Notes under the pieces: model-generated | Seen by the model: only the letters and a program-made list of their open reading frames with translations | What the model was told of the DNA's origin: nothing | Database searches by the model: none | Shown here: one piece after another, positions 20,760 to 33,639 of the stretch | Layout: every line of letters starts with the position of its first letter | Numbering within the stretch: position 1 is the first letter of the stretch | Translations under genes and position numbers: made by a program | Assembly (NCBI GenBank): GCA_033032175.1 | Contig: CM065318.1 | Coordinates: 4,588,001 to 4,652,000, forward strand | Length of the DNA: 64,000 nucleotides | Direction: 5' to 3' | Source: Saturnia japonica | Taxonomy: Eukaryota; Arthropoda; Insecta; Lepidoptera; Saturniidae

Positions 20760-21913
20760 TTTTAAACATAAGAAAAAGTGCATTCATACATTTTTTTTTA
20801 AAACTGAAACACGAGTCGGGAGTCGATCCTACACATTTTTCAGAAGAAAAAAACTTGTTATTTTATTACAATTATTGATAGGTGTAGGTTGTAAGGAATA
20901 AATGTTACTAGGAAACCCTGTGTCTAAAATTAAAAGAAAAAATGATTAGGTTCGATTCCTGACTTATGTATAAGTTTTATGAAAAATCTATGAATGCAGG
21001 TTTTATTATCTTTAAATCAATGTCATAGTTCTTTAGAACATATTTCTCTATCTCTTATAGTTTCAAAGTTCCCCTCACTGACCCATCTCAATGTGACACT
21101 CTGTATACATTTTATTGTTTTTAACAGCCTGCCTACTCGAATAAGTGGTTTTAAAAAATGATACATAGGTTAATTCAAGATTTCATAAGTACAAAATATT
21201 ACAACTCTACGATTCTAACCAGATCGATATGGAAAATGTCAAATGACACACATACAAATATATTGACTAAGTATTTAATTATTTAAAATATAACATTAAG
21301 CTTACATTAACATCAAACAAGCATTATTCTAGTTGCTAAAAATAAAGAGAAATTAATAAATTACCTTCGATTCTTAATTTAGATCGAAGATTAATATAGT
21401 ATAGAGTTAACAAAATCAATTAGTTGTTAATAAATCGGCGTATATATAGGTACTTCAAATCAATTTCCTGCAAAAATCGAATTGAAACCGATTCTATTGA
21501 AAAGTTAAGAGGATCGCGTGGGTTACGATGAGTTCTTGAGCGGGTTTGTACGCTGCGAGCAGATTAAAAACTTGTCGTCTGCTTTTGTACAGCCATAGAA
21601 TGTATTCATGAGTATCACATATACCCGAATTAGATTGGGACATCTTTATTTTACTGTTTTTTATTGAACTTTCCATATAAAAGAAAAATACTGATAGAAA
21701 AAAATCCTATTCATTCATATTTGTTTAATGTACCTAAATAATTTTTATACGAACACAACGGTGTGAGATCACGTTAAAAAGATTATGTATTTTGCGTAAA
21801 ATGTCTGCTTCTCTAAGCGGCTTATGCCTAAATGATATTATATAATATGTAAATGAAAGGAAGAAATCTCAAACATTCTGTACACAGTGGTTGACGTTAA
21901 TTGGTGATTTTAA
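20760..21913. other. Sequence without recognised gene
   Basis: AT-rich. A 60-codon minus-strand frame at 21494-21676 ends in a more protein-like stretch (LYKSRRQVFNLLAAYKPAQE). I cannot name it and see no clear splice sites. Confidence 0.35.
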
Positions 21914-22360
21914 TCTATACAATTAATAAAATTAAAGTGTCTGTTATGTCAAAATAACAGATTTTACTAAATGCATATGAAAGTATATACATTAAGTACC
22001 TATAACAAAATACCTATTTTGAAATTTATTTATCTGTCTGTCTGTCTGTTTATTGCAAGTTATCTCAGAAACGGTTATACCGATTTTGACTTTCACTGTC
22101 AGATTGCTGATATTTGTAGTAGTTAAAAGAGTTAAGGTTCCGCGAAAAAAAAAAGTCATGGTAAATCAATCCGGGCGATTAAATGCCTTACGCTGAGTAA
22201 ACTTTATGAGATATATTAAATTAATGTACTACACAACTGTAGCTATTAAAAAGGCCAATAAAAATTCAACGATAGTATATGTCTATCTTCCAAGGATCAC
22301 CCAAAATAAGCATTATTGTCTTTAAAATAACCGGGAGCGGGTGTAGCACGATTCGCGCTA
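21914..22360 (+). mobile_element. Helitron family H2, 3'-truncated
   Basis: Starts A|TCTATACAATTAATAAAATT, as does the complete copy at 57481. It shares TATGTCAAAATAACAG, CATATGAAAGTATATAC, GGTAAATCAAT and GGGAGCGGGTG, but loses similarity before the CTAG end. Confidence 0.65.
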
Positions 22361-24170
22361 AGACCCGACTACGAAAACCTCGCGCTCTGAAAAGCACTAA
22401 CTACATTTCTGAAATGTACTGATTAAGCCCTTTCATTTGATACCCAAAACGAGACAACAAATTTTTTATACAAGATTTTTTGACCTCTAGTGTGTGCCAT
22501 ACTGAATTCTGTGTTACGTCTTAAAGCGTACAACTAGGGGAAGATCGAGACGCCTCTAACGATATCACATTTGTCAAATTATCATAAGTAGTTCAGAAGA
22601 TATATAGGAACAGATGAACATAAATATATACATATAGTCTGCCGAAATCATACCTAACCCTCTTTTTGACTTCGCCCTATTCTGGTAAAAGTTATGTATA
22701 TCGCAAACTTTTCAATAAATATGTATGTAGCTCTATGTCAGTGTTATTCAGAAGAAACAGGGTCGGCAAGACGTTTGAAGAATAGGTTTCAACTAGAAAT
22801 AGAAATCTGAAAAAGAGACAACTGCAGATCATAATATTGTAGTCTCCTGTTTCCTTCTCCAAAATTAGAACGTTATTAATTTTTTTTCATGAATAACATT
22901 TTAAGGACTTATGTTCCCAATTAAAACTTGTCAATTTAGAAAACCCATATCAAACAAAGTAACAAATTGTTCTGTAAATGAATTGGAGAACGTACATTCC
23001 TATAGCTATAATGAAAGGAATTACTATGAAACTTGGTACACGTTGGCCGTTAGATCTCAACTCTTTTATCGGTAACAACGACTACCCCTTACGTCGCGTC
23101 GCGGCGTCGTTTCTGCCGTACCTACTTGGCCCCTTTTTACAAATTTTTAATTCACTTACTTTGTTAGTATGGGTCAAATCTTCCAACTGAATTTTAAAAC
23201 AGTTATCCCCAACCAATTGAACTGTAATTTTGTATATACGAATAAAATAATAATTTAAAAAACTTTTAAAAACATACTTTTATTCATTATTTGAATATTT
23301 TTAACAGATTGTATAGCGTAAATAAAATTGGAGGAAAGGGAAATTTAAACTAAATAAACTTGCGTGTTACAAGCTTTTAAAATTATTGAAACATTAAATA
23401 TTGAATTTTTTTTCATATTCATGTTTTACTAGGGATTTTCTCTTACAGAAAATAAACAAGTTGTATTGAATACATTGATTTGCATTAGTCACTGCATGTA
23501 AAGACAAGGAGCATATCGGCCACGTGATTGAATCCGCATACGTGACCCACAGGCTCACCGCGACCCTCTGATAACATGTTTTGACAATTAATTTTACTCC
23601 TAATTAACGTTAACTGACCTTTGAACAGATACATAATGCTTACATGTTCGCCGCACTCCTCATTGTAGGTGTAATTTGTAAATAACATTATCATGTCTTG
23701 AACACAAAGGTATTGAGTACAAACCGTTTATATATTATTAGTAACCGTCTATATCATATTGCTAATGTAAGAAACTAATATTGTTTACCCTTTAACCTTG
23801 TATAAATGTAAGGAAGCAATACACAGTTGGTTAAAACAATTAAATTACAATGATACAGAGGAAATTATTCAATCATATGATATTAACTTACGCGCGCACT
23901 CACTCACACGTACACACAGTTACACAAACTCATGCACACAAACGTGCGCGCGCAGTGAAATACACATATTTTCTTAATTCTTTCAGTTTTAATAATTAAA
24001 TTATTTCTTCTTTTACTTTTTCTTATTTTAAAGTTTCAATTTATTAAATGAATCGTTGTCAACTTTAGCTGACTGTATTACTGTTGTCATCGTAATTATT
24101 TATGTGTTAGTTAATTTGTTAAATAAATCAATATTCCATTCTATAAGATACCTTAGTTTATTTAATACTT
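22361..24170. other. AT-rich sequence with minor repeats
   Basis: No gene is recognised. 23140-23250 (GGGTCAAATCTTCCAACTGA) is related to 61615-61750. 23885-23960 is a purine/pyrimidine-alternating CA/CG-rich simple repeat (ACGCGCGCACTCACTCACAC). Confidence 0.45.
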
Positions 24171-24176
24171 ATTAAG

Positions 24177-24618
24177 TCTCATCCATACGCTTGCCACTTG
24201 CCCCAAACTTCAAACCTCTACAAACGCTTGATAAAAACATAGCCATTCACAGGTGTGCGAATATGCTAGTGTGTTTTGGTTATGCAAGCATGACGTGGAC
24301 CTTGTAACCTTGTATCGGTTATAACATTTGGTTTAATATATTCCTATTGTTAAACGAGGAAAAATAATAGGATACGGAAAAATTCACAGAAACCGTACCA
24401 GATTTTTTCAATCATTTATCGATTATTTATTTCGCGCAAACCATACTAACTACACGCAAACGCGTGGACGCATCACAAGCGCTTGCCACAAGCTCCTTTG
24501 ATTTGTGCATCAAATACCGACCTAGCTCGGATCGGTGGCAAGCCAAGTTAAACGCTCCATCCACACGTTTGAATTAGTGAATGTTTGCTGAAGCTTAGCA
24601 AGCATGTGGATGGAACAT
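24177..24618. mobile_element. Candidate MITE
   Basis: The ends are imperfect inverted repeats: TCATCCATACGCTTGCC on the left, and the reverse complement of the right end, CCATCCACATGCTTGCT. Further ACACGCTTGC-like words occur inside. There is no transposase and no clear target duplication. Confidence 0.4.
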
Positions 24619-24639
24619 TAGCTTTTATAAATGACTATA

Positions 24640-25431
24640 CCTACATTTCATTTAATATTGAATTACTTTTTTCATAGACTGTTTTATTGCATATTGCTCT
24701 CAAGTGTCTTTGCTTGACTAAACTGATAGCTGCTTGGTGTAAGATTTTCAAATTAATTTTATTTATATTTATTTTTAACTTTTTCAAGTGCAACTTTTTA
24801 TGTTGTGATTCGATATTTGGACGGGATTGAGTGTGAATCAAGGACGTGTCACATTTAGGCACCTTTTGTTACATGAGAGAGAAGGAAGATAATAATGTAG
24901 TGAGTAGGCATTGTTTATCAAAAGGTGGCTTCTCACAGTCCGCGATAATATTGCGAACGGACGCGGATCAGTCATCCAGGATGCACCATAGGAAGAGTAT
25001 CGTGTTGAAAGTACGGGCAAGTCCTTAGCGGAGCGCCGGATTCGCCACAAGGCGTTAACTTCAAAGGTGCGGTTTGAGCTCTTGACATTTTATTGGACAG
25101 TTTGCATTTCGGAATGAAAAAATGGATCCAATCTCCAGACCCACACAAACGGACGCACACCGTTGCCGCGCTGGAAGAGCCTTGGTGTGCGGTGCGTGGC
25201 TGTCCGTGGTCGTCGGCCGTGCGTGGTAATCCGTAAAATTACGGACCTTGGACACAGTCTATGTGATGTGTAGATACAAAGGATAGTCTTAATGCTAAGA
25301 GCGATCTCTTTAAGGCAACCTTAGAATGGAAATGTTCCAGAAAGAAAAGCAGGGATAGTACAAGGTTAACATAATATAAACTATACAATATTATATACAT
25401 ATACATTTCATTAATAAAAATGTAATATTTA
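24640..25431. other. Unassigned, partly GC-rich stretch
   Basis: 24830-25260 is richer in GC than its surroundings (CAGTCCGCGATAATATTGCG, GCGCGCTGG-like words) and has several overlapping short ORFs on both strands, none with a domain. It may be an unrecognised DNA transposon or regulatory sequence. Confidence 0.3.
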
Positions 25432-26912
25432 TCTATAAATAAAAATGAAAAACTGTTTGTTAGCGCATCACTTAAGAACGGCATGACCGATTTGGCTATT
25501 TTTTGTTTTAAAATGTTCGTAATAGTCCGAACTAAGCTTTTATAGCATGAAAAATTTAAGAAGTTTTCTGGAAATTTTTCAAATTCAGGAAAACTGAATG
25601 TCCTTTTTCAACCGACCTCAACAAAAATTCGAATGTATATATTTTTTATGGACGTTCAGTCATAACTTCTTTGTTTATAAACCGATTTGAATGATACTTT
25701 TTTTATTAGATAAGGGATGGTAAGGGTGGTCCGATTTTAATTTCATTTGCATTGGACCTTCAACTTCGAAGATACACCAGGGAACTCTTCAAAATCATTG
25801 AAGCTGGTTTTCTTTTTTACTAAAAATTGACCTGTTTAAAGTAAATATAGATTTTACAAAAAAAAGTTTGATGATAGGTACTATAAAATATATCTTAATA
25901 ACACTTCTAGCATCGCAGTCATCGCAGAGTAAAACGTAATAAAAACCCTGTTTTATTCATTACAGTAATAAGGTACTTTTTGCTTATATTGGGTTCAAAA
26001 ATGCACATATTTTTGTATTTTAATACATACCTGGTTGCCTACATCTATTTTAAAAAAAATACTTATTATAATACTGAGCAATTTTGCGTCGTAAAAGTTG
26101 TTAAATATTTTCTACTCAGAAAATTAATTATTAATTAGTAATTCAGTAATTTAAGTAGTAGGTATATTAATTTATAAATATCTTAATACTTTCTTTGAAG
26201 ATCTTTTTTACAAAGCATTCGTTCTAAGAATTTATAATAATATATTGTTTGTTTGTTAATTATAATTTACTTGCTAATATATTTAAGCAAGCATCGGCGA
26301 TTTCATTCGCGTTAATAAAAAAGAAAAGAAATTAAAAAAAATAGCATATAGCACGCAATGATAATGGGGCGAGCTTCTTATCAGTGATAGAACCAGTAGG
26401 TATAGTTCCTGAGATTTCACAAAAATATTCACTTCACCGGGTTTGGTTGGTTTTCTCATTACAATAATGGTATTTCTATAGGTACTATACATAGTTTAAT
26501 ATTATAAATTTTATCTCCTGTAATTATTTCAAAATAAACATTCTTTCGATTTCATTCACAGATTAAATACCTACAGAAAAATTATACCATTATTTTCTAG
26601 CGGCGGTGACAAAACTTAAAAGGATATTTACTATAATAGAATATTTTTCTAATTATTCTTGTAACCTTTAAACATAGCTCTAACAAAATAACAGCTCCAT
26701 TTTTAAAACTGTGCAAGGATCTTATGTAGAAAATTAGAACGCATTTTCCTAGTTATCTATCTATATATGTATAATTTTTTTTTTGGATCCGATCGCTATC
26801 ATACTATATAATATGATAATTATTATATATAAATTGATATTTATAGAAATGGATGGCTGTATATATGTCCCACGGCTAGGCTAAAACGGGTGAAACCGTG
26901 GGGCACAGCTTG
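25432..26912 (+). mobile_element. Helitron, non-autonomous, family H3
   Basis: Starts A|TCTATAAATAAAAATGAAAA with the family's GCGCATCACTTAAGAACGGC and GACCGATTTGGCTA. It ends GGGTGAAACCGTGGGGCACAGCTTG|T, a CTAG end mutated to CTTG. No Rep/helicase ORF is present. The second tandem copy (from 28032) lacks the first 91 bp. The minus ORF 26283-26492 is a chance frame. Confidence 0.65.
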
Positions 26913-28031
26913 TTAATAATATAAAACAAGTAAAAAAATTCCTACATTTTTATAAAATAACCCTTTTTTTCAGCAAATTTTTTCTTCAAACGGATTCTTT
27001 GTAACGAGTTATTTCGGTAAATTCCGTTGCTATTTAATCGAATTTAACCCTCGTCCCACTGCTTTCGGTGTAGACTTTCTTGACCTCCGATTCTGAATAG
27101 CTCGTACGATGTTTTTTTTTTTGGCAGTAAATTAGAGATTGGTACCGATTAATAAATACTTTTATGTCCCTCTATTCGTTTGAAATATCGAGAAGTGAGC
27201 TTTGCTTTGCGAATTAAATGAGTGAAAACAAGATAAACCAAAGAAAAAATATAATCTAAACTTTTATCTGTACTAATATAATAAAGCAGAAAAGTTTTCT
27301 GTTTGTTTGTTTAAACAGGCTAATCTCTGGAACTATCCATCGGATTCAAAAAAATATTTTTGTAAAATATAGCCAGACTCTCGAGGAATAGTATAGGCTA
27401 TTTAAGGTTAGTCTACAACTTTCAGGTAGCCTTAAATATTGATTTTTGTTACGTAAGTCAGAAGTTGAGGCCCTCCCGAACTGCTTTATCCGCGTGCGCT
27501 GGCGTAATCATTAATGATATGGAAATACAATGTTCTACAGTAATATTGGTCTTTACAATATATTAAAAAAGTCAGCGAAAGAATATTATGCCTATCTCTT
27601 ATACATAGCCACAATGAGGTTTTTTGTGACAATGATTTGTTGAAAATTAAAATTAAGCCTTATTTTCAACATTTCATATTAATCCTTACGAACTAAAGTT
27701 AATTCATCATAAAGACAATTTTATGAAGTTAAATTTTGCGCTTTAGAGTATGCTGTATGGACACATGGTTTAGGAGATAATGAAAAATTAAAATAATTTG
27801 TACTTTCGGGAAGATCAATTATGATAGACTACATGGGTGCGCTGGCGGCGCGGGGTTTGTACGGTAAAATGAACACGGTTGAAACCGTGGGGCACAGCTA
27901 GTAATTTTATAAAGATTAAGGGTTTGTTTCTTTAAACGCGCTAAACTCTATAACTACCTGTATTTGAAAAATTATTTTTCCATTTCATAGCCTATTTCCT
28001 GAGGAAGACTATAAACTATATCACTTCACGC
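25523..28031. repeat. Tandem duplication, unit 1 (2509 bp)
   Basis: Begins TAGTCCGAACTAAGC and ends CTTCACGC just before the same sequence restarts at 28032. Most of an H3 Helitron, all of an H1 Helitron and the first part of another are inside. The copies differ by a handful of substitutions and homopolymer-length changes. A TA is shared at the unit boundaries. Confidence 0.9.
27267..27901 (+). mobile_element. Helitron, non-autonomous, family H1 (complete)
   Basis: 635 bp inserted between A (27266) and T (27902). The 5' end is TCTGTACTAATATAATAAAG and the 3' end CTAG (27898-27901). A perfect 7-bp hairpin, CACGGTT-GA-AACCGTG (27874-27889), sits 8 nt before CTAG. These are the defining Helitron termini, and no target duplication is present. 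There is no coding capacity, so mobility would depend on a RepHel protein supplied elsewhere. Confidence 0.85.
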
Positions 28032-30540
28032 TAGTCCGAACTAAGCTTTTATAGCATGAAAAATTTAAGAAGTTTTCTGGAAATTTTTCAAATTCAGGAA
28101 AACTGAATGTCCTTTTTCAACCGACCTCAACAAAAATTCGAATGTTTATATTTTTTATGGACGTTCAGTCATAACTTCTTTGTTTTTAAACCGATTTGAA
28201 TGATACTTTTTTTATTAGATAAGGGATGGTAAGGGTGGTCCGATTTTAATTTCATTTGCATTGGACCTTCAACTTCGAAGATACACCAGGGAACTCTTCA
28301 AAATCATTGAAGCTGGTTTTCTTTTTTACTAAAAATTGACCTGTTTAAAGTAAATATAGATTTTACAAAAAAAAGTTTGATGATAGGTACTATAAAATAT
28401 ATCTTAATAACACTTCTAGCATCGCAGTCATCGCAGAGTAAAACGTAATAAAAACCCTGTTTTATTCATTACAGTAATAAGGTACTTTTTGCTTATATTG
28501 GGTTCAAAAATGCACATATTTTTGTATTTTAATACATACCTGGTTGCCTACATCTATTTTAAAAAAAATACTTATTATAATACTGAGCAATTTTGCGTCG
28601 TAAAAGTTGTTAAATATTTTCTACTCAGAAAATTAATTATTAATTAGTAATTCAGTAATTTAAGTAGTAGGTATATTAATTTATAAATATCTTAATACTT
28701 TCTTTGAAGATCTTTTTTACAAAGCATTCGTTCTAAGAAATTATAATAATATATTGTTTGTTTGTTAATTATAATTTACTTGCTAATATATTTAAGCAAG
28801 CATCGGCGATTTCATTCGCGTTAATAAAAAAGAAAAGAAATAAAAAAAAATAGCATATAGCACGCAATGATAATGGGGCGAGCTTCTTATCAGTGATAGA
28901 ACCAGTAGGTATAGTTCCTGAGATTTCACAAAAATATTCACTTCACCGGGTTTGGTTGGTTTTCTCATTACAATAATGGTATTTCTATAGGTACTATACA
29001 TAGTTTAATATTATAAATTTTATCTCCTGTAATTATTTCAAAATAAACATTCTTTCGATTTCATTCACAGATTAAATACCTACAGAAAAATTATACCATT
29101 ATTTTCTAGCGGCGGTGACAAAACTTAAAAGGATATTTACTATAATAGAATATTTTTCTAATTATTCTTGTAACCTTTAAACATAGCTCTAACAAAATAA
29201 CAACTCCATTTTTAAAACTGTGCAAGGATCTTATGTAGAAAATTAGAACGCATTTTCCTAGTTATCTATCTATATATGTATAATTTTTTTTTTGGATCCG
29301 ATCGCTATCATACTATATAATATGATAATTATTATATATAAATTGATATTTATAGAAATGGATGGCTGTATATATGTCCCACGGCTAGGCTAAAACGGGT
29401 GAAACCGTGGGGCACAGCTTGTTAATAATATAAAACAAGTAAAAAAATTCCTACATTTTTATAAAATAACCCTTTTTTTCAGCAAATTTTTTCTTCAAAC
29501 GGATTCTTTGTAACGAGTTATTTCGGTAAATTCCGTTGCTATTTAATCGAATTTAACCCTCGTCCCACTGCTTTCGGTGTAGACTTTCTTGACCTCCGAT
29601 TCTGAATAGCTCGTACGATGTTTTTTTTTTGTCAGTAAATTAGAGATTGGTACCGATTAATAAATACTTTTATGTCCCTCTATTCGTTTGAAATATCGAG
29701 AAGTGAGCTTTGCTTTGCGAATTAAATGAGTGAAAACAAGATAAACCAAAGAAAAAATATAATCTAAACTTTTATCTGTACTAATATAATAAAGCAGAAA
29801 AGTTTTCTGTTTGTTTGTTTAAACAGGCTAATCTCTGGAACTACCCATCGGATTCAAAAAATTATTTTTGTAAAATATAGCCAGACTCTCGAGGAATAGT
29901 ATAGGCTATTTAAGGTTAGTCTACAACTTTCAGGTAGCCTTAAATATTGATTTTTGTTACGTAAGTCAGAAGTTGAGGCCCTCCCGAACTGCTTTATCCG
30001 CGTGCGCTGGCGTAATCATTAATGATATGGAAATACAATGTTCTACAGTAATATTGGTCTTTACAATATATTTAAAAAGTCAGCGAAAGAATATTATGCC
30101 TATCTCTTATACATAGCCACAATGAGGTTTTTTGTGACAATGATTTGTTGAAAATTAAAATTAAGCCTTATTTTCAACATTTCATATTAATCCTTACGAA
30201 CTAAAGTTAATTCTTCATAAAGACAATTTTACGAAGTTAAATTTTGCGCTTTAGAGTATGCTGTATGGACACATGGTTTAGGAGATAATGAAAAATTAAA
30301 ATAATTTGTACTTTCGGGAAGATCAATTATGATAGACTACATGGGTGCGCTGGCGGCGCGGGGTTTGTACGGTAAAATGAACACGGTTGAAACCGTGGGG
30401 CACAGCTAGTAATTTTATAAAGATTAAGGGTTTGTTTCTTTAAACGCACTAAACTCTATAACTACCTGTATTTGAAAAATTATTTTTCCATTTCATAGCC
30501 TATTTCCTGAGGAAGACTATAAACTATATCACTTCACGCT
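28032..30540. repeat. Tandem duplication, unit 2
   Basis: Copy of 25523-28031. Unlike unit 1 it continues past CTTCACGCT into ACAACCCTAAG, the natural continuation of the third Helitron, so the right end of unit 2 marks the original sequence. Confidence 0.9.
29775..30409 (+). mobile_element. Helitron family H1, tandem-duplicated copy
   Basis: Same element as 27267-27901 with the same A|TC...CTAG|T ends and hairpin. It arose by duplication of the locus, not by a second transposition. Confidence 0.85.
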
Positions 30541-30660
30541 ACAACCCTAAGAAGCAAAGCAGTTACCATGAACGTCAGGCAATCTGACAAGTTGTAAGCA
30601 AGTATGAGAACTGAGAACAATGATAGCCTACACGTTTTGAGAGCGGCGCGGTGAAGTACA
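30411..30660 (+). mobile_element. Helitron fragment interrupted by the H1 copy
   Basis: AAACGC.CTAAACTCTATAACT, CATTTCATAGCCTATTTCCTG, TATATCACTTCACGCTACAA and GAGCGGCGCGGTG are the blocks of the 34381-34700 element. The terminus is missing. Confidence 0.55.
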
Positions 30661-30664
30661 TTTA

Positions 30665-30850
30665 ACTGCCTCATTAGCCTAGTGGTCGTAAGCACAACTG
30701 CTATGATCGAGGTCCTATGTTCGATAGCCAGGTCGAGCGAAGTATTATTGGGTTTTCTATGAAATCCTCAGTAGCAGCTCAGAGTTTGGCTTTGTGCCCG
30801 ATTAATGGCAATTTGCTCGCCCTTTATTTCATGGGACCAAAATTTTGCAA
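30665..30850 (+). repeat. SINE family S1 (3'-truncated)
   Basis: CTGCCTCATTAGCCTAGTGG head, GTTCGATAGCCAGGTCGAGC, GGGTTTTCTATGAAATCCTC and CAGTAGCAGCTCAGAGTTTG match 60138-60412. It ends near CATGGGACC. Confidence 0.65.
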
Positions 30851-32039
30851 CTTTTTACATAATCATAAAAATGAAATTCATATTTAGCCATTAAGGCATC
30901 AATTAGAAAAACAATGAAGTTATGTTAATTATCAAGTGTCAAATAAAAATATAACTACGGCGTTTTCTTCAACTTAAAAAAAAATATTGTGGATGATTAA
31001 AATTAAATAAATAATATTAAAAAATAAATAATAAATAAAATTAATAATATAATTTAATATCAAATTAAAATCACTGCTTTTTTGTGAAAATAAACAACCA
31101 ACAACAAATAAAAAAACAACCGACTGAGAAAGAAAAAGTGTAGGAATTAATTAAAAAGAAACATGAAATACCAAGTATTTACTTATTTTATATACAAGGA
31201 CAAGGCAAGACTTTAAAAGATTAATCTGCTTGATTAAATATATCGAGAATGTCATCCACCCTTCGTTTTGAAAGTGATCATTCTGATACGCGAACCGTTG
31301 ACTGAATACGTTGCTCGAATTTTCATTTCTTATAAAATGTTACTCAAATTTCAATGATAAGCAAGTGATTGAACCTAAATCTAATTAAACGTAAAGTGCG
31401 TAGTTACTCACGCATTTATTACTTAGTAGTTATTTTAATCCCGTAATTTCATTTTTACTTGTATTATTTCATAAAATATATCAATTGAGAAATAGTTCCA
31501 TAAAACATAACAATAGCATGAATAGTTCCCGTGTCCAAAATTTCATTAAAATCAGCTAAATATTACATTATTGGCGATTCTTAAAGCTTATCAATCATTG
31601 AATAAGGTATACATCCCGTCTACTTAATTGCTTACGAAATTAAAAGAAAAAAAAATAAAATATACTTTCAGTGACTTTTCTTTACAGAGACCTACCTACT
31701 AAAGCCCCGTAACATTAAAGTTGGCGACAAAATATTTTATTCCATTTTAATATTTTAACTAAGAAAGACAAACCGCCTTGACGCAGTTAACAGACTATTC
31801 CAATAGATGATAACTGACAAGTTGATGCGAATTACGAATTTACCATTTAATGTTATGTCTGATAATCTATAGTAATACTAATTATTCACGCGCCAACATA
31901 ACTAAAATGGCAACACTGCGCTTCGCAACTCGTTTCTAAACGTAAAAAATTTAAATATTAACGATTTTTTGTAAATGGATTCGATTGTCAAAAGTAACGA
32001 TTACACACGAATACGCTAAGACTTTCTAATTATTTTCCC
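30851..32039. other. AT-rich sequence without recognised gene
   Basis: Includes an A/T-only run at about 30960-31080. No domain-bearing ORF or known repeat is seen. Confidence 0.5.
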
Positions 32040-33362
32040 TACACCTGGAGGCTATACGCACACACCTTGGCCATAATGACTTACGGATCAACGCACAGCC
32101 TAAACCGCTGATCGTAGAAACTTGGAACTTGGAGGGTGTGTTTTTGTATGACGTAAGCATCCGATAAGAAAGGAATTTCCATAATTCTACCCCTAAGGGG
32201 GTGAAAAAGGGGGCAAACTTTATTTGGGACAACGTGAGTTCTTGGTCCAATCTACTTCAAATTTTGCATAAACCTTTTTTAACAGAATTGATGGAGGATG
32301 TGTTTCGTATTCTATTGAAATTCATCCCCTAACGGGGTTAAAAAGTTGATATCAGTACTCCTTAGTGCTTTTGATTTAAATTACATTTTATTTTGACAGA
32401 TGTTTGAAAACTCAATCCGATTTTATTCAAATAAAGTTGAACTCACTTAAAAACATAAGCAAATACTCTTTAAAATTGGAATATCTCGAAAATCACCGTA
32501 CTATATTAGTACTTCATTTGAAGGTTTCCAAGCTTAAAAGGTTTTACACTTTTAGGACACGCCCTCGTAGGGACGTAGAGTTCAATATTTGAAATGGTAA
32601 AGTACTAGAATATTTGGTTATACATTATACGAATCATTGTATATTAAAAAAAAAACATGTAAAATCTATACTAATACTAATAATAAAATAAAGCGAAAAA
32701 GTTTTTTGTTTGTTTGTTTGTTTAAACACGCTAATCTCTGGAACTACCAGTCGGATTCCAAAATTCTTTTTTTATATGATAGCCAGACTCACGAGGAATA
32801 GTATAGATTTTACTGTGATAATATTGTGTTTATAACTTTAGGTTACAGTTTCTAGCTAGCCTTAAATATTGATTTTTGTTACTTAAATCGGAAGTCGTAT
32901 TAGCCGAATGCGTTGGCCTAATGATTAATGATACGTAAATACAATGTTCTACAAAAATATTGGCCATTAGTATATATAAAAAAGTCAGTGATAGCATATA
33001 TCTATCTCTTACATGAGCCACAAGAAGGTACTTTGCAATTTTTTTTTGTTAAAGATTAAACATTAATTTAGAAGAGCATTATTTTTAAGTATGGCATATT
33101 AATCCTTACGAATAAAAGTTACCTCATCATAAAGACAATTTATAATGAGGATAAACTTTGTCTTTTACAGCATGTTATTTGGTCGCATAGTTTGAGAGAT
33201 AATACAAAATTAAAATAATTCAACACTCGGTTCGGGTCTATGTCTATAGTAGTTGCCGCGATGTGACCAGATTAAAAAGATTATCTATACTGAAGTATTA
33301 TAAATCATTAATCAGTGATTTCTTCTAAATTATATGCGGGTAAAACCGCGGGGCACCGCTAA
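32040..33362 (+). mobile_element. Composite nested repeat (copy 1)
   Basis: Colinear with 48680-49948. The outer part (GACTTACGGATCAACGCACAG, CGCTGATCGTAGAAAC, TTGGAGGGTGTG, ACCCCTAAGGGGGTG) contains an H1-type Helitron from A|TCTATACTAATACTAATAAT (32664) to GGTAAAACCGCGGGGCACCG + CTAA|T (33359-33362). The same nested pair at 49 kb means the composite itself was duplicated or mobilised. ORFs inside are chance frames. Confidence 0.7.
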
Positions 33363-33625
33363 TACTTAATATTATAATAGAGCGGAAAGGTTTTTTTGTT
33401 TGTTTGTTTAAACACGCTAATCTCTGAAACTACCAGTCGGATTCGAAAAATTCTTTTTGTATATGATAGCCAGACTCTCGAGGAAATAGTATAGGCTATT
33501 TAAAATTAGGCTACAACTCTCAGATAACCTTAAATATTGATTTTTGTTAAGTAAGTCGGAAGTCAAGACCCTCCCGAATTGCTTTAACCACGTGCGCTGG
33601 TCAGTCAGTTTAATGATTTCCAAAT
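33363..33625 (+). mobile_element. Helitron H1 fragment adjoining the composite
   Basis: TTATAATAGAGCGGAAAGGT, a GTTTGTTTGTTTAAACACGC start, ACTACCAGTCGGATTCG and AGCCAGACTCTCGAGG repeat the 5' two-thirds of the neighbouring element. It is truncated at the 3' side. Confidence 0.6.
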
Positions 33626-33639
33626 AGGCCAAGGCAGTT

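Noticed and set aside
23885..23960. Z-DNA-like CA/CG repeat as a regulatory element
   Set aside because: It is a simple repeat with irregular units; nothing nearby shows a gene for it to regulate.
26283..26492. Conserved 69-aa protein found twice (also 28792-29001)
   Set aside because: The near-identity is due to the 2.5-kb tandem duplication of a Helitron, not to selection on a protein.
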